From Geomonas silvestris (lineage in GTDB: Bacteria > Desulfobacterota > Desulfuromonadia > Geobacterales > Geobacteraceae), in the NCBI RefSeq assembly GCF_014193515.1, contig NZ_BLXX01000010.1:150523-214522 (forward strand): a stretch of DNA of 64,000 nt, written 5' to 3'. The notes beneath the pieces are model-generated. The model was not told the origin of the DNA. It searched no databases and worked only from the letters and a program-made list of their open reading frames with translations. Positions 15,685 to 25,741 of the stretch are shown here, one piece after another; positions within the stretch are counted from its first letter, which is position 1; each line of letters opens with the position of its first letter. Both the position numbers and the translations under genes were made by a program.

Positions 15685-16221
15685 TTGAAGATACGTGTCG
15701 ATGAGGTTAAGAAGAAGCGGGTAGACCTCAACGAAGAGGAACCAGCGGCCCACTATCCGAATCTGGTTGAAATGGAACAAGCCGGCGAGTGCAGCTTCAT
15801 TGCGCCGGTTCATACGGAACTTTCGGCGGTCTGGGAGTACGACCACGTACGCGCCGCCGGCAAGGTGAACACTGCGGCGAAGCTTACCTGCTCCCGCTGC
15901 CTGGCCGAGTACGAGATCCCGGTCAGTTCCGACTTCACAATTTTCTACACCCAGTCGTCGGGGGAACAACTTGACGAAGAGGTGGAGCTCAGCGACGAAG
16001 ACCTCATCTCGGTCTCCTTCCAGGGGGACGAGATCAATTTTGACTTCGAGATCGCCGAGCAAGTAATGATGGAAATACCCTTCAAGCCGCTGTGCAGCGA
16101 GGATTGCAAGGGGCTGTGCACCGAGTGCGGCGCAGACCTGAACCAGGGCGACTGCGGTTGCGATCGCGGCACGGTGAATTTGAAGATGAGTGCCCTGAAG
16201 AAGTTAAGCATAGACAAGTAA
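15685..16221 (+). CDS. yceD: YceD/DUF177 family protein
   Basis: A 178-residue protein of the DUF177 (YceD) family, almost always encoded next to rpmF. The signature Cys pairs are visible: LTCSRCLAEY in the middle and CSEDCKGLCTECGADLN followed by CGC at the end, likely binding zinc. In E. coli and plants the family is linked to 23S rRNA/large-subunit accumulation. The start is TTG 15685, giving KIRVDEVKKK as the N-terminus, with an A/G-rich ribosome site 9 bases upstream; no ATG fits. It is 12 bp before rpmF. Confidence 0.85.
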   Translation: MKIRVDEVKKKRVDLNEEEPAAHYPNLVEMEQAGECSFIAPVHTELSAVWEYDHVRAAGKVNTAAKLTCSRCLAEYEIPVSSDFTIFYTQSSGEQLDEEVELSDEDLISVSFQGDEINFDFEIAEQVMMEIPFKPLCSEDCKGLCTECGADLNQGDCGCDRGTVNLKMSALKKLSIDK

Positions 16222-16233
16222 AAGGAGAAACCG

Positions 16234-16416
16234 ATGGCTGTACCTAAGAAGAAAACCTCCAAATCGCGTAAAAACATGAGGCGTGCTCATGACTTCCTGA
16301 CCCCTCCCACCGTCTCGACCTGCCCCCAGTGCAAGGCTCCCAAGCTGCCGCACTGCGTCTGCCCCTCCTGCGGCACCTACAAGGGTCGCCAGGTGCTGAA
16401 AGCCGAAGAAGTATAA
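16234..16416 (+). CDS. rpmF: Ribosomal protein bL32
   Basis: A 60-residue basic protein starting [20 protein letters not shown], the standard bL32 N-terminus. CPQC and CPSC form the zinc-ribbon version of the protein, so this is the Cys-containing (zinc) paralogue type. AAGGAG precedes the ATG. It sits in the conserved yceD-rpmF-plsX arrangement that couples ribosome and lipid synthesis. Confidence 0.97.
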   Translation: MAVPKKKTSKSRKNMRRAHDFLTPPTVSTCPQCKAPKLPHCVCPSCGTYKGRQVLKAEEV

Positions 16417-16467
16417 CGTCGGGTTGAACCTGCCGTGACTGTTCGGAATCCGCTCCGTAGGGGAAAT

Positions 16468-17526
16468 ATGAGAGTTGCAGTGGATGTGATGGGGGGCGAT
16501 AACGCCCCTCATGTCGAAGTTGAAGGTGCGGTGGCTGCGGCGCGCGAATTTGGCGTGCCGCTCACCCTGGTCGGTGACCGCGAGCGTGTCGAGGCCGAAC
16601 TGGCCCGCCACGACTGCACTGGACTTGATATCGAGATCTGGCATGCCTCCGAAGTGGTAGGCATGCACGACTCGGCCTCCGACGCGGTACGCAAGAAGAA
16701 GGACTCCTCGATCCGCGTCGCCTTCGAGCTGGTCAAAGGGGGCGAGGCCGCCGCGGTCGTCAGCGCGGGTAACTCGGGCGCCACCATGGCGGCCGGGATG
16801 TTCGTGCTGAAACGGATGCGGGGGATCGACCGCCCTGCCATTGCCCAGTTGCTCCCCACCCTCACCGGTTCCACGCTGGTGCTCGACGTGGGGGGGAACG
16901 TGGACTGCAAGCCGGACCACCTGGTACAGTTCGCCGTAATGGGCGAGGTGTACGCGCGCTTCGTCATGGGGCTTCAGTCTCCCAGGGTCGGCATACTCTC
17001 CAACGGCGAGGAAGCCAGCAAGGGGAACGAGCTCACCCGGGAAACCAGCGCGCTGTTACGCGAGAAGCCGCTCAACTACATAGGCTACGTGGAAGGGCGC
17101 GACGTCTTCAACGGCTCGGTCGACGTGGTGGTGTGCGACGGCTTCGTCGGCAACGTAGTCTTAAAGCTCTCCGAAGGGCTTGCCGAGACCGTCGGCAAGA
17201 TGCTCAAGGCCGAGATCAAATCGAGCCTCCTGTCCCAGATCGGTTACCTCCTCTGCCGCAAGGCTTTCAATAACTTCAGAAAAACCGTAGATTACGCGGA
17301 GTACGGCGGCGCACCGCTGTTGGGTATCAACGGCGTGGGGATGATTTGCCACGGCGGCTCCAATCCCAAGGCGATCAAGAACGCGATCCGCTTCGCCTAT
17401 GACTATGCGCTCAAGGGGGTGAACTCCCGGATGGCTGAAAAGCTGGACGAGAGCTTCCCCAAAAGCGTGCGCGAAAGCGAGGCCAACGAGGCCCCCGCCG
17501 ACGCGAAGGAGAGGGTAGTCTCATGA
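16468..17526 (+). CDS. plsX: Phosphate acyltransferase PlsX
   Basis: A 352-residue enzyme that converts acyl-ACP to acyl-phosphate, the first step of the PlsX/PlsY route to phospholipids. The N-terminus [14 protein letters not shown] is diagnostic, with [15 protein letters not shown] and [20 protein letters not shown] further on. ATG 16468 has GGGGA just upstream; a GTG 33 bases earlier would add an unrelated N-terminus. The stop codon overlaps the fabH start (ATGA), implying translational coupling. Confidence 0.96.
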   Translation: MRVAVDVMGGDNAPHVEVEGAVAAAREFGVPLTLVGDRERVEAELARHDCTGLDIEIWHASEVVGMHDSASDAVRKKKDSSIRVAFELVKGGEAAAVVSAGNSGATMAAGMFVLKRMRGIDRPAIAQLLPTLTGSTLVLDVGGNVDCKPDHLVQFAVMGEVYARFVMGLQSPRVGILSNGEEASKGNELTRETSALLREKPLNYIGYVEGRDVFNGSVDVVVCDGFVGNVVLKLSEGLAETVGKMLKAEIKSSLLSQIGYLLCRKAFNNFRKTVDYAEYGGAPLLGINGVGMICHGGSNPKAIKNAIRFAYDYALKGVNSRMAEKLDESFPKSVRESEANEAPADAKERVVS

Positions 17527-18506
17527 TTCGAGCAAGGATCACCGGAACGGGATCGGCACTTCCCGAGAAGGTACTCAGCAATTTCGACCTGGAGAAGATG
17601 GTCGACACTACCGACGAGTGGATCGTCGCCCGCACCGGCATCAGCCAGCGCCGCATCGCCTCGGAAGGGGAGTACACCTCCACCTTCGCCACCCTGGCAG
17701 CCCAGCGCGCCCTCGAGGCCGCCGGCGTCTCCGCCGATGAGATCGACCTGATCATCCTCGGCACGCTCACCCCTGATTTCCCGTTCCCCGCAACTGCCTG
17801 CCTGGTCCAGCAGAACCTGGGCGCCAAGAACGCCTTCTGCTTCGACCTCTCCGCAGCCTGCTCCGGTTTCGTCTTCGCCCTGGCCACCGCCGAGAAGTAC
17901 CTCCTATCCGGGACCCACAAGAAGGCGCTGGTGATCGGTGCCGAGGTGCTCTCGCGCATCATCGACTGGAAGGACCGCAACACCTGCCTGCTCTTCGGCG
18001 ACGGTGCCGGCGCGGTGGTGCTCGAGGCCGTCGAGGGTGGCGATAACGGCCTGCTGTCGACCCACATGTACTCCGACGGCAACTTCTGGGAGATCCTCTA
18101 CCAGACCGGGTCCGGCAACCGCAATCCGGCCACCCAGGCGAACCTGGACGCAGGCCTTGTGTACCTGACCATGCAGGGTAACGAGGTGTTCAAGTACGCG
18201 GTGCGCGCGATGGCGGAGGTCTCTCTCGAGGCCCTGGAGAAAAACGGGATAACCGGCGAGGACCTGACGCTCTTCATCGCGCACCAGGCGAACCAGCGCA
18301 TCATCGATGCGGTCGGCAAACGCCTGAACCTGACCGGCGAGCGCGTCTTCGTGAACCTGGACCGCTACGGCAACACCTCGGCTGCGTCGATTCCCATCGC
18401 GCTGGACGAGGCGGTGCGCGGCGGGCGCGTCAAGGAGGGGGACCTGGTGCTCCTCTCCGCGTTCGGCGGCGGGCTCACCTGGGGCTCGGCGCTCTTACGC
18501 TGGTAG
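17523..18506 (+). CDS. fabH: 3-oxoacyl-ACP synthase III FabH
   Basis: A 327-residue initiating ketoacyl synthase that condenses acetyl-CoA with malonyl-ACP. The catalytic triad is complete: Cys in DLSAACSGF (about residue 113), His in IAHQANQRI and Asn in RYGNTSAAS. The length is normal. It overlaps plsX by four bases. A hairpin with a short T-rich tail follows at 18543, before fabD. Confidence 0.97.
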   Translation: MIRARITGTGSALPEKVLSNFDLEKMVDTTDEWIVARTGISQRRIASEGEYTSTFATLAAQRALEAAGVSADEIDLIILGTLTPDFPFPATACLVQQNLGAKNAFCFDLSAACSGFVFALATAEKYLLSGTHKKALVIGAEVLSRIIDWKDRNTCLLFGDGAGAVVLEAVEGGDNGLLSTHMYSDGNFWEILYQTGSGNRNPATQANLDAGLVYLTMQGNEVFKYAVRAMAEVSLEALEKNGITGEDLTLFIAHQANQRIIDAVGKRLNLTGERVFVNLDRYGNTSAASIPIALDEAVRGGRVKEGDLVLLSAFGGGLTWGSALLRW

Positions 18507-18540
18507 CCGGACCGACAACTTACTCTTTAAAAAGCTTTGG

Positions 18541-18566
18541 GGGCGGGTCTTAGATCCGCCTTCTTT
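18541..18566 (+). terminator. Hairpin between fabH and fabD
   Basis: GGCGGGTC and GATCCGCC arms around a TTA loop, followed by TTCTTT. It may be a weak or partial terminator inside the fatty-acid operon, letting fabD onward be tuned separately. Confidence 0.45.
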
Positions 18567-18672
18567 GCGCCGTACAACCGGCTGCCGCTTACGTAAAACG
18601 CGTGCGGCGAGCCGAGGCCTGCGGCTTGACATCTCCCGGTGCGGTACCGGCCGGAAACAACGAGGTATCGAC

Positions 18673-19602
18673 ATGAGTCATGCATTCATCTTTCCCGGCC
18701 AGGGGTCGCAGCACCCCGGCATGGGACGCGAGCTTGCCGAGAACTTCAAGATCGCCAAGGAGAGCTTCGAAGAGGCCGACGACGCCCTCGGATTCAAACT
18801 CTCCACCATGTGCTTCGAGGGTCCCGAGGAGGACCTGAAGCTCACCGCCAACACCCAGCCGGCCATCCTGGCCGCAAGCGTTGCCGCCTACCGCGTGCTC
18901 AAAACCGAGTCGCCGCTCTCCGCCAGCTTCGTGGCCGGCCACTCGCTGGGCGAGTACTCCGCGCTGGTAGCCGCCGGCGCTCTCGACTTCGCCGACGCCC
19001 TGCGCACCGTGCGCGCCCGCGGCAGCTTCATGCAGGACGCGGTTCCGGTCGGCGTGGGCGCCATGGCCGCCATCCTCGGCGTTGAGAACGAGGTGCTCGC
19101 CGAGATCTGCCAGGAAGCGGCGCAGGGCGAGGTGGTCTCTCCCGCCAACTTCAACTCGCCGGGCCAGATCGTGGTCGCAGGCCACACCGGCGCCGTGAAT
19201 CGCGCCATCGAGATCGCCAAGGCCCGCGGCTTTAGAAAGGCGATGCTGCTGCCGGTAAGCGCACCCTTCCACTGCGCCCTGATGCAGCCGGCCGCCGAGC
19301 GCCTGGCTGGCGTCCTGGAAAAAGTCGCTGTTTCCGGCATTGTCATCCCGGTTGTTTCCAACGTGGAAGCCAAGCCGAACTCCGACGCCGCCCGCGTCAA
19401 GGGGCTTTTGGTGGACCAGGTCTGCTCCCCGGTGCGCTGGGACGAGTCGGTCCGCTTCATGGTGGCCCAGGGTGTGACGAACTTCGTGGAGATCGGCCCG
19501 GGCAAGGTGCTCGCCGGTCTCGTGAAGCGCATCGAGAAAGAGGTGCAGACCCTTAACGTTCAGGACGCAGCCGGGATCAAAGCCCTGGCGGAGGTGGCAT
19601 AA
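18673..19602 (+). CDS. fabD: Malonyl-CoA:ACP transacylase FabD
   Basis: A 309-residue transacylase that loads malonyl groups onto ACP. FIFPGQGSQHPGMG marks the N-terminus, the nucleophile is in GHSLGEYSA (Ser about 91), and the His partner is in SAPFHCALM (about 200). ATG 18673 has GAGGT 7 bases upstream; an upstream extension in frame is unlike the family and is rejected. fabG starts one base after its stop. Confidence 0.96.
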   Translation: MSHAFIFPGQGSQHPGMGRELAENFKIAKESFEEADDALGFKLSTMCFEGPEEDLKLTANTQPAILAASVAAYRVLKTESPLSASFVAGHSLGEYSALVAAGALDFADALRTVRARGSFMQDAVPVGVGAMAAILGVENEVLAEICQEAAQGEVVSPANFNSPGQIVVAGHTGAVNRAIEIAKARGFRKAMLLPVSAPFHCALMQPAAERLAGVLEKVAVSGIVIPVVSNVEAKPNSDAARVKGLLVDQVCSPVRWDESVRFMVAQGVTNFVEIGPGKVLAGLVKRIEKEVQTLNVQDAAGIKALAEVA

Positions 19603-19603
19603 C

Positions 19604-20344
19604 ATGAGTCTTAACGGACAGGTAGCCGTAGTAACCGGAGCTTCCCGCGGCATCGGCCGCGCCATAGCCCTGAAACTTGCCGCCGAAGGGGCCACCGTGG
19701 TGGTCACCGCAACGAGCGTCGAGGGGGCCCAGAAGACCGCCGACGAGATCGTCGCAGCCGGCGGCAAGTCGCTCGCCGTCAAGGTGGACGTCTCCCAGGT
19801 GGCAGAGGTTGAGGAGCTCTTCAAGAAGACCGCTGACAGCTTCGGGCGCCTGGACATCCTGGTCAATAACGCCGGGATCACCAAGGACGGCCTCTTGCTC
19901 CGCATGAAGGAGTCCGACTGGGATGCCGTCATGGACGTGAACCTCAAAGGCGCCTTCAACTGCACCCGCGAGGCGGCCAAGGTGATGAGCAAGGCCCGCT
20001 ACGGGCGCATCGTCAACGTCTCCTCGGTGGTGGGCGAGATGGGGAACCCCGGCCAGGCCAACTACTGCGCCTCCAAGGCCGGCATGATCGGCCTCACCAA
20101 GTCGGTGGCGAAGGAACTCGCGCGCCGCAACGTCACCGTGAACGCGGTCACCCCCGGCTTCATCGAGACCGACATGACCAGCGAGCTCTCCGAGAAGACC
20201 CGCGAGTCCTTGCAGGAACAGATCCCGATGGGGCGCCTGGGGGGCTCGGAAGATATCGCCGCGGCGGTAGTTTTCCTGGTTTCCGAGGGGGCTTCTTACA
20301 TCACCGGGCACGTCCTTTCGGTCAATGGCGGGATGTACATGTAG
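19604..20344 (+). CDS. fabG: 3-oxoacyl-ACP reductase FabG
   Basis: A 246-residue short-chain dehydrogenase that reduces 3-ketoacyl-ACP with NADPH. TGASRGIG is the cofactor loop, NNAG the structural motif, and the catalytic Ser-Tyr-Lys lie in VNVSS and YCASK. The length and C-terminal SVNGGMYM are typical. The start is one base after fabD's stop. Confidence 0.96.
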   Translation: MSLNGQVAVVTGASRGIGRAIALKLAAEGATVVVTATSVEGAQKTADEIVAAGGKSLAVKVDVSQVAEVEELFKKTADSFGRLDILVNNAGITKDGLLLRMKESDWDAVMDVNLKGAFNCTREAAKVMSKARYGRIVNVSSVVGEMGNPGQANYCASKAGMIGLTKSVAKELARRNVTVNAVTPGFIETDMTSELSEKTRESLQEQIPMGRLGGSEDIAAAVVFLVSEGASYITGHVLSVNGGMYM

Positions 20345-20391
20345 GGTAGGGAAGGGGCCGAAAATTTTACCTTGCAGGCCCTAAAATACCT

Positions 20392-20420
20392 TTTGCAAAT
20401 TCGCTTTGTGCATGCTATGA
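20392..20420 (+). promoter_or_regulatory. Sigma-70 promoter of acpP
   Basis: TTGCAA and TATGAA boxes with exactly 17 bp between them, about 60 bp before the acpP start codon. It would allow the abundant carrier protein to be made above the level of the rest of the operon. Confidence 0.65.
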
Positions 20421-20479
20421 AACTAGGCGTGCTTTTTCCCAACTAAATTGTCTGAACAAAATCAACTGGAGGTGTATAG

Positions 20480-20713
20480 ATGGCTTCGATCGAAAAACGT
20501 ATTAAAGAGATAGTGGCAGAGCAGCTTGGGGTGGACGAGGCGCAGGTGACCAACGAGTCTTCCTTCATGGACGACCTGGGCGCAGACTCCCTGGACACCG
20601 TAGAACTGGTGATGGCTCTCGAGGAAGAGTTCGAAATCGAAATCTCCGACGAAGACGCCGAGAAGATCCAGTCCGTCCAGGACGCCATCGACTACATTAC
20701 TGATCACACCTAG
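20480..20713 (+). CDS. acpP: Acyl carrier protein
   Basis: A 77-residue acidic protein with the phosphopantetheine site GADSLD (Ser37) and the usual helix pattern. It carries acyl chains during fatty-acid synthesis. GGAGG lies 8 bases before the ATG. It is flanked by its own promoter and a strong terminator, so it can be transcribed on its own. Confidence 0.98.
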   Translation: MASIEKRIKEIVAEQLGVDEAQVTNESSFMDDLGADSLDTVELVMALEEEFEIEISDEDAEKIQSVQDAIDYITDHT

Positions 20714-20720
20714 TAGACAG

Positions 20721-20745
20721 AGGGGAAGTTGACTTCCCCTTTTTT
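20721..20745 (+). terminator. Terminator after acpP
   Basis: GGGGAAGT and ACTTCCCC arms form a perfect stem with a two-base loop, followed by TTTTTT. Confidence 0.85.
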
Positions 20746-20795
20746 CATGGCGCCTCAAGCGGCATGATCGATCAGAGAATAAGGAGTTCCGAAAT

Positions 20796-22028
20796 ATGAG
20801 AAGAGTTGTTGTCACGGGGATCGGCGTGGTCTCCCCCCTGGGGACCGGGAACGCCAAGAACTGGGAAAACCTGATCGCGGGCACCTCCGGGATCGCTCCC
20901 ATCACCCGTTTCGATGCCAGCGAGCTGCCGGTCAGGATCGCCGGCGAAGTGAAGGATTTCGTCGCCGAAGACTTCATCGACAAGAAAGAGATCAAGAAGA
21001 TGGATCTCTTCATCCAGTACGCACTGGGTGCCGCTCACTACGCCATGGAAGACTCGGGGCTGGTGATCAACGAGGAGAACGCCGAGCGTGTTGGGGTTCT
21101 GGTGGGTGCCGGCCTTGGTGGCCTCCCCGCCATCGAGCGCTACCATTCCGCTCTTGCCGAAGGTGGCTACAAGAAGATCTCCCCGTTCTTCATCCCGATG
21201 CTGATCATCAACCTGGCTCCGGGCCACATCTCCATCAAGTACGGCGCGAAAGGGCCGAACCTTTCTTCGGTTTCCGCCTGCGCGACCGGCACTCACTCCA
21301 TCGGTGACGCCTACCACATGATCAAGCGCGGCGATGCCGACGCCATGATCGCCGGCGGCACCGAGTCGACCGTGACCCCCTTGGGGATCGGCGGCTTCTC
21401 CGTCATGAAGGCGCTCTCCACCAACAACGACGACCCGACCGCCGCCTCGCGCCCCTTCGACAAGGGGAGGGACGGCTTCGTGCTCGCCGAGGGTGCCGGT
21501 ATCGTGGTGCTCGAGGAGTACGAGGCAGCCAAGGCCCGCGGCGCCAAGATCTACGGCGAGGTCGTGGGTTACGGCATGTCCGGCGACGCCTACCACCTGA
21601 CCAGCCCGGCTCCGGGCGGCGAGGGTGCCGCGCGCTGCATGAAGATGGCGCTCAGGACCGCCGGTGTGAACCCCGAGCAGGTCGACTACATCAACGCCCA
21701 TGGCACTTCCACCCCGTTTGGCGACGTGGGCGAGACCATGGCCATCCGCTCCGTGTTCGGCACCCATGCCGACAAGCTGATGGTATCTTCGACCAAGTCG
21801 ATGACCGGGCACCTCTTGGGTGCGGCAGGCGGCGTCGAGGCGGTCTTCTCGCTCATGGCGATGCAGAACCAGGTGGTACCGCCGACCATCAACTACACCG
21901 AGCCCGATCCGGAATGCGATCTGGACTACGTCCCGAACACCGCGCGCGAGGCGAAAGTCGAGTACGCCATGTCTAACTCGTTCGGCTTTGGCGGCACCAA
22001 CGCGTCGCTGCTTTTCAAGAGGGTGTAG
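20796..22028 (+). CDS. fabF: 3-oxoacyl-ACP synthase II FabF
   Basis: A 410-residue elongating ketoacyl synthase. [15 protein letters not shown] marks the start, the nucleophilic Cys is in [13 protein letters not shown], and the two catalytic His lie in [11 protein letters not shown] and [13 protein letters not shown]. It extends acyl-ACP chains with malonyl-ACP. The ATG has an AAGGAG ribosome site. The rpiB start directly abuts its stop codon. Confidence 0.97.
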   Translation: MRRVVVTGIGVVSPLGTGNAKNWENLIAGTSGIAPITRFDASELPVRIAGEVKDFVAEDFIDKKEIKKMDLFIQYALGAAHYAMEDSGLVINEENAERVGVLVGAGLGGLPAIERYHSALAEGGYKKISPFFIPMLIINLAPGHISIKYGAKGPNLSSVSACATGTHSIGDAYHMIKRGDADAMIAGGTESTVTPLGIGGFSVMKALSTNNDDPTAASRPFDKGRDGFVLAEGAGIVVLEEYEAAKARGAKIYGEVVGYGMSGDAYHLTSPAPGGEGAARCMKMALRTAGVNPEQVDYINAHGTSTPFGDVGETMAIRSVFGTHADKLMVSSTKSMTGHLLGAAGGVEAVFSLMAMQNQVVPPTINYTEPDPECDLDYVPNTAREAKVEYAMSNSFGFGGTNASLLFKRV

Positions 22029-22484
22029 ATGATAGTCATTGCCAGTGATCACGGCGGTTTGAACCTGAAGGATGAGATCAAGGCTCTCTTGAGCGAGCGC
22101 GGGGTAGCCTGCGAAGATCTCGGCACCAACAACGGCGACTCGGTCGACTACCCCGACTTCGGCGCAAAAGTGGCGCAGCGCGTCTCGCAGGGGAGTGCCG
22201 ATCTCGGCATCCTGGTCTGCGGCACCGGCATCGGGATGTCCATCGTGGCCAACAAGTTCCCGGGTATCCGGGCGGCCCTGGCCACGGACGTCTTCATGGC
22301 GACCATGGCCAAGGAGCACAACAACGCCAACATCCTGGTTCTCGGGGGGCGCGTCATCGACCCGGCCACCGCCCGGGCCATGGTGGCGGCCTGGCTGGAC
22401 ACCGAGTTTGCCGCGGGGCGCCACCAGGCGCGTCTCGACAAGATCGCCGCGCTGGAGAAGGACCTCCGGGTCCAGGCACCCTAA
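22029..22484 (+). CDS. rpiB: Ribose-5-phosphate isomerase B
   Basis: A 151-residue RpiB/LacAB-family isomerase interconverting ribose-5-phosphate and ribulose-5-phosphate. IASDHGG at the N-terminus, VDYPDFG, and CGTGIGMS with the catalytic Cys (about 65) are all present. It starts on the base after the fabF stop and is followed by glyA, an arrangement common in delta-proteobacteria. Confidence 0.96.
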   Translation: MIVIASDHGGLNLKDEIKALLSERGVACEDLGTNNGDSVDYPDFGAKVAQRVSQGSADLGILVCGTGIGMSIVANKFPGIRAALATDVFMATMAKEHNNANILVLGGRVIDPATARAMVAAWLDTEFAAGRHQARLDKIAALEKDLRVQAP

Positions 22485-22511
22485 GGGCCCGGCAGCATTT
22501 AAGCAAAGCAC

Positions 22512-22536
22512 AAACGGGACCCTCGGTCCCGTTTTC
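22512..22536 (+). terminator. Terminator between rpiB and glyA
   Basis: AAACGGGACC and GGTCCCGTTT arms around CTC, followed by TCATTT. Confidence 0.8.
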
Positions 22537-22570
22537 ATTTCCACCAACGTACAAATTCAGGAGAACAGAC

Positions 22571-23818
22571 ATGTCAGTACTGGAGAATTTCGATCCGGCC
22601 ATCGCGCAGATCATCAAGGCCGAGACCGAGCGTCAGGAGTACAACCTCGAACTGATCGCCTCCGAAAACTTCGTCTCCCCGGCGGTCCTGGAAGCGCAGG
22701 GCTCGGTGCTCACCAACAAGTACGCCGAAGGGTATCCCGGCAAGCGCTACTACGGTGGCTGCCACTGCGTGGACCAGGCCGAAAACCTGGCGATCGAGCG
22801 CGCCAAGGAGCTCTTCGGCGCCGATCACGTCAACGTGCAGCCGCACTCCGGTTCCCAGGCCAACATGGCGGTCTACTTCACCGTGCTGAAGCCGGGCGAC
22901 ACCGTGCTGGGGATGAACCTGGCCCACGGCGGTCACCTGACCCACGGTTCCCCGGTCAACTTCTCCGGCCGCTTCTTCAACATCGTTCCCTACGGCGTCT
23001 CGAAAGAGAGCCAGACCATCGACTACGAAGAGGTCGAGCGTCTGGCCCTCGAGCACAAGCCGAAGATGATTGTGGTGGGTGCTTCCGCTTACCCGCGCAT
23101 CATCGATTTCGAGGCCTTCCGCCGTGTGGCGGACAAGGTGGGCGCCGTGGTCATGGTGGACATGGCCCACATCGCAGGTCTCGTGGCCGCCGGTCTGCAC
23201 CCGAACCCGGTTCCCTACGCCGAGTTCGTGACCACCACCACCCACAAGACCCTCCGGGGACCGCGCGGCGGCATGATCATGTGCCGCGAGGAGTTCGCCA
23301 AGACCCTCAACTCCAACATCTTCCCGGGGATCCAGGGCGGACCGCTCATGCACGTGATCGCCGCCAAGGCCGTCGCCTTCAAGGAAGCCCTCTCTCCGGA
23401 GTTCAAGACTTACCAGGCGCAGATCGTGAAGAACGCCCAGGCGCTCGCCGCTGGCCTCATGAAGCGCGGTTTCAAGCTCACCTCCGGCGGCACCGACAAC
23501 CACCTGATGCTGGTCGACCTGACCGAAACCGGCCTTACCGGCAAGGTGGCCGAAGAGGCGCTCGACAAGGCCGGCATCACCGTGAACAAGAACGGCATTC
23601 CGTTTGACACCCGTTCGCCGTTCGTCACCTCCGGCATCCGCATCGGCACCCCGGCCGCGACCACCCACGGCCTGAAAGAGGCCGAGATGGAGCAGGTCGC
23701 CGCCCTCATCGCCGAGGTGCTCGCCAACGTCGAGGACGAGGCTGTCCTGGCCAAGGTAAAGGGCGAGGTCAATACCCTCATGAAGCGCTTCCCGCTCTAC
23801 GCCGACCGTCTGGCCTAG
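22571..23818 (+). CDS. glyA: Serine hydroxymethyltransferase
   Basis: A 415-residue PLP enzyme that interconverts serine and glycine while loading tetrahydrofolate with a one-carbon unit. [14 protein letters not shown], the SGSQAN phosphate loop, [10 protein letters not shown] and the PLP lysine in [13 protein letters not shown] (about residue 229) are all intact. AGGAGA precedes the ATG. The length is normal. Confidence 0.98.
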   Translation: MSVLENFDPAIAQIIKAETERQEYNLELIASENFVSPAVLEAQGSVLTNKYAEGYPGKRYYGGCHCVDQAENLAIERAKELFGADHVNVQPHSGSQANMAVYFTVLKPGDTVLGMNLAHGGHLTHGSPVNFSGRFFNIVPYGVSKESQTIDYEEVERLALEHKPKMIVVGASAYPRIIDFEAFRRVADKVGAVVMVDMAHIAGLVAAGLHPNPVPYAEFVTTTTHKTLRGPRGGMIMCREEFAKTLNSNIFPGIQGGPLMHVIAAKAVAFKEALSPEFKTYQAQIVKNAQALAAGLMKRGFKLTSGGTDNHLMLVDLTETGLTGKVAEEALDKAGITVNKNGIPFDTRSPFVTSGIRIGTPAATTHGLKEAEMEQVAALIAEVLANVEDEAVLAKVKGEVNTLMKRFPLYADRLA

Positions 23819-23846
23819 GTGCGGCGGTAACAGGCAATAAACAAGA

Positions 23847-23874
23847 GGGGGGCGCCTAGGGCGCCCCCTTTTTT
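23847..23874 (+). terminator. Terminator after glyA
   Basis: GGGGGCGCC and GGCGCCCCC arms around TA, followed by TTTTTTG. Confidence 0.85.
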
Positions 23875-23879
23875 GTTGA

Positions 23880-23935
23880 GTCAGCTCTCGCTCGCCCTCC
23901 GGGAGAGGGTCGAGGTGAGGGGGCTGCGGGCTCGT
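23880..23935. repeat. REP-like hairpin (CCCTC...GAGGG type)
   Basis: GCCCTCCGGGAGAGGGTC followed by GAGGTGAGGGGG. This is one half of a widespread kind of intergenic palindrome; a fuller pair occurs at 37415-37533. Confidence 0.45.
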
Positions 23936-24015
23936 TTGTTTCAGCCCCATTGGCCGTTTCCCCCTGACCGACTGGTCGGTCCGAAAAAGTGCAGCTGGCG
24001 CACCCAGGAGGCCTC

Positions 24016-24909
24016 ATGATTTTCAACCGCATCCGCTACGAAGAGCCGCTCTTTCGCCCGCCCTCCGAGGCGAACAGTCTTATTTTCCAGGCCACCATCG
24101 GCTGCTCGCAGAACACCTGTCGTTTTTGCGGCATGTACAAGATGAAGACCTTCCGCATCCGCCCGGTCTCCGAGATGCTCGCCGAGATCCACTCGGTCCC
24201 CGAGTCGGTGCGCCCCCACGTGCAGCGCGTCTTCATCGCCGACGGCGACGCGCTGGTCTATCCGCAGGCCGGGCTGGTGGAACTGCTTGACGCTTTCTCG
24301 GCCACCTTTCCCCGCCTCACCCGGGTGGGCGCCTACGCCTCGCCCAACAGCCTCACCACGAAGACCGAAGAGGAACTCGCGCTCCTGCAGCAGAAGAAAC
24401 TGCGCATCCTCTACTTCGGCCTGGAAAGCGGCGATGCCGACACCCTCAAGCTGGTGCGCAAGGGGTTTGAGCCCGCGCAGATGCTCGAGCTCTGCAGAAA
24501 AGCCCAAAGGGCGGGGATGAAGCTTTCGGTGACGGCTATTCTCGGCCTGGCCGGCAAGGCGCGCAGCGCGGAACACGCCAAGGCTACCGCCCAGTGGATC
24601 AACGAACTCTCGCCCGAGTACTTTTCGCTGCTCACCATGTTCCGGCGCCACAACGACGATTACTTCAAGGAAATCGAGCCGCTCAGTTACGGGGGGATCC
24701 TCGAGGAGGCGCTTTCGATGCTGCAGGAACTCAATCCGCAACGCACCATCCTGCGCTCCAACCACGTCTCCAACTTCCTGAACCTGGCGGGGAGTTACCC
24801 CAAGGACCGCGAGCGGCTCATCGAAACCGCGCAGCGGGCCCTGGCCGAAGCCCGCCGGCAGCCGAGATGGTTCAACGAGGTTCCGGATTACCAGGAGGAG
24901 TATTATTAG
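24016..24909 (+). CDS. Radical SAM protein, B12-independent, function unassigned
   Basis: A 297-residue radical SAM protein. The cluster motif reads CSQNTCRFC, a CX4CX2C spacing rather than the classical CX3CX2C, at about residues 30-40. ILYFGLESGDADTLKLV and KLSVTAILGLAGK match the SAM-binding barrel of the Elp3/MiaB-type half of the superfamily. Such CX4CX2C proteins are seen among short radical SAM proteins annotated only generally. ATG 24016 has AGGAGG upstream. It stands alone after glyA; no substrate can be inferred. Confidence 0.85.
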   Translation: MIFNRIRYEEPLFRPPSEANSLIFQATIGCSQNTCRFCGMYKMKTFRIRPVSEMLAEIHSVPESVRPHVQRVFIADGDALVYPQAGLVELLDAFSATFPRLTRVGAYASPNSLTTKTEEELALLQQKKLRILYFGLESGDADTLKLVRKGFEPAQMLELCRKAQRAGMKLSVTAILGLAGKARSAEHAKATAQWINELSPEYFSLLTMFRRHNDDYFKEIEPLSYGGILEEALSMLQELNPQRTILRSNHVSNFLNLAGSYPKDRERLIETAQRALAEARRQPRWFNEVPDYQEEYY

Positions 24910-24972
24910 GGGCTAGGGGCTGGAGAGTGAGGACTAGAGAGTGGGGACTGGGGCGAGGGGCGGAGGGGGGAT
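24905..24972. repeat. G-rich repeat block with a G-quadruplex motif
   Basis: Starts at the stop codon of the radical SAM gene with GGGGCTAGGGGCTGG and continues with GGACTAG-like units. At 24943-24970 four G-runs of at least four are separated by ACT, CGA and CGGA. It resembles the block after sppA. Confidence 0.6.
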
Positions 24973-25002
24973 CCATTTCACGAAGATTTGTGGCCGAACT
25001 CA

Positions 25003-25109
25003 GGTTCCCCCCTTCGCAAAGGGGAGGACGTGACGCCAGCTGCTTTGCCTAAATTTAGGGAAGTCGCTCCCGAACAACAAAAAGCCACTCCGAAACCGGA
25101 GTGGCTTTT
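25003..25109. other. Non-coding stretch: dispersed 23-mer and bidirectional terminator
   Basis: Positions 25011-25033 carry, on the minus strand, a 23-base sequence identical to 29963-29985. At 25079-25109, AAAAGCCACTCCG and CGGAGTGGCTTTT form a strong bidirectional terminator serving the Fis-like gene that reads toward it. The rest, to 25282, holds nothing recognisable. Confidence 0.65.
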
Positions 25110-25282
25110 CCGTGTTGCCAAGGGGGTGTACGACGGTCCCGCTTCTCTCCCAACCCGCCCCGTTCCGGTGCCTGCACCGAAACGGCCACCGTCCTGGCAA
25201 GGGCGTCGCTGGGCCGAGCTCTTAAACATCTGATAATAGACCGGAGAACTGCTCGGGAGCTGCATCCGGTCCGTGTGGGACG

Positions 25283-25741
25283 CTAGCGCGCCACTCCGCA
25301 GAGCTGAAGCTCCGTATCGAGCTTCTCCCGCGAAATCCCGAGCACTCGGCACGCTTTGTCCCTGTCGCTCTGGTAACGCTCCATCACCATGAGGAGCAGC
25401 GCCTTTTTGAGCGACGCCGAAAGTTTGTCCATCACACCCTGACCATTGCTGGCCGCCAACGAAGAGACCAACGGCTCCAGGTTCCTCTGGAACAGGGCGG
25501 CGCTCTCGTTCACCCCCTTGGTTTCCCGCTCCTGCAGTCTCTTCAGCTTCACGATGTTGCCGACACACTCCTCCATGTGATCCTGCACCCAGCGCAGCGT
25601 GTCCCAATGATTGTCGACCGTCATCAGGCGCAGATCGTCCCTGGTCCCCGCCGCCGCGCCCCTCCGCTTCAGCCGCACTTCCATGATGCTATACTCGAAG
25701 GCCCCAGATTTCTCAGCAGTGCTACGATCCCGGTATGCCAT
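25283..25741 (-). CDS. Small protein with Fis-type helix-turn-helix
   Basis: A 152-residue protein. The last 50 residues, with LLLMVMERYQSDRDKACRVL and GISREKLDTEL, match the Fis/HTH_8 helix-turn-helix found at the end of NtrC-type activators. The middle (RWVQDHMEECVGNIVKLKRL) is helical, possibly a dimerising coiled coil. There is no AAA+ or receiver domain, so it is a stand-alone DNA-binding protein rather than a sigma-54 activator. A G-rich ribosome site precedes the ATG. The gene is divergent from comEC. Confidence 0.65.
   Translation of the reverse strand: MAYRDRSTAEKSGAFEYSIMEVRLKRRGAAAGTRDDLRLMTVDNHWDTLRWVQDHMEECVGNIVKLKRLQERETKGVNESAALFQRNLEPLVSSLAASNGQGVMDKLSASLKKALLLMVMERYQSDRDKACRVLGISREKLDTELQLCGVAR

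Noticed and set aside
20772..22547. A 591-codon frame opposite fabF and rpiB
   Set aside because: Both plus-strand genes have complete catalytic motifs; the opposite frame is Gly/Val/His-rich shadow sequence.
22485..22570. Possible glycine riboswitch before glyA
   Set aside because: The gap is only 86 bp, contains a terminator, and has no tandem aptamer sequence.
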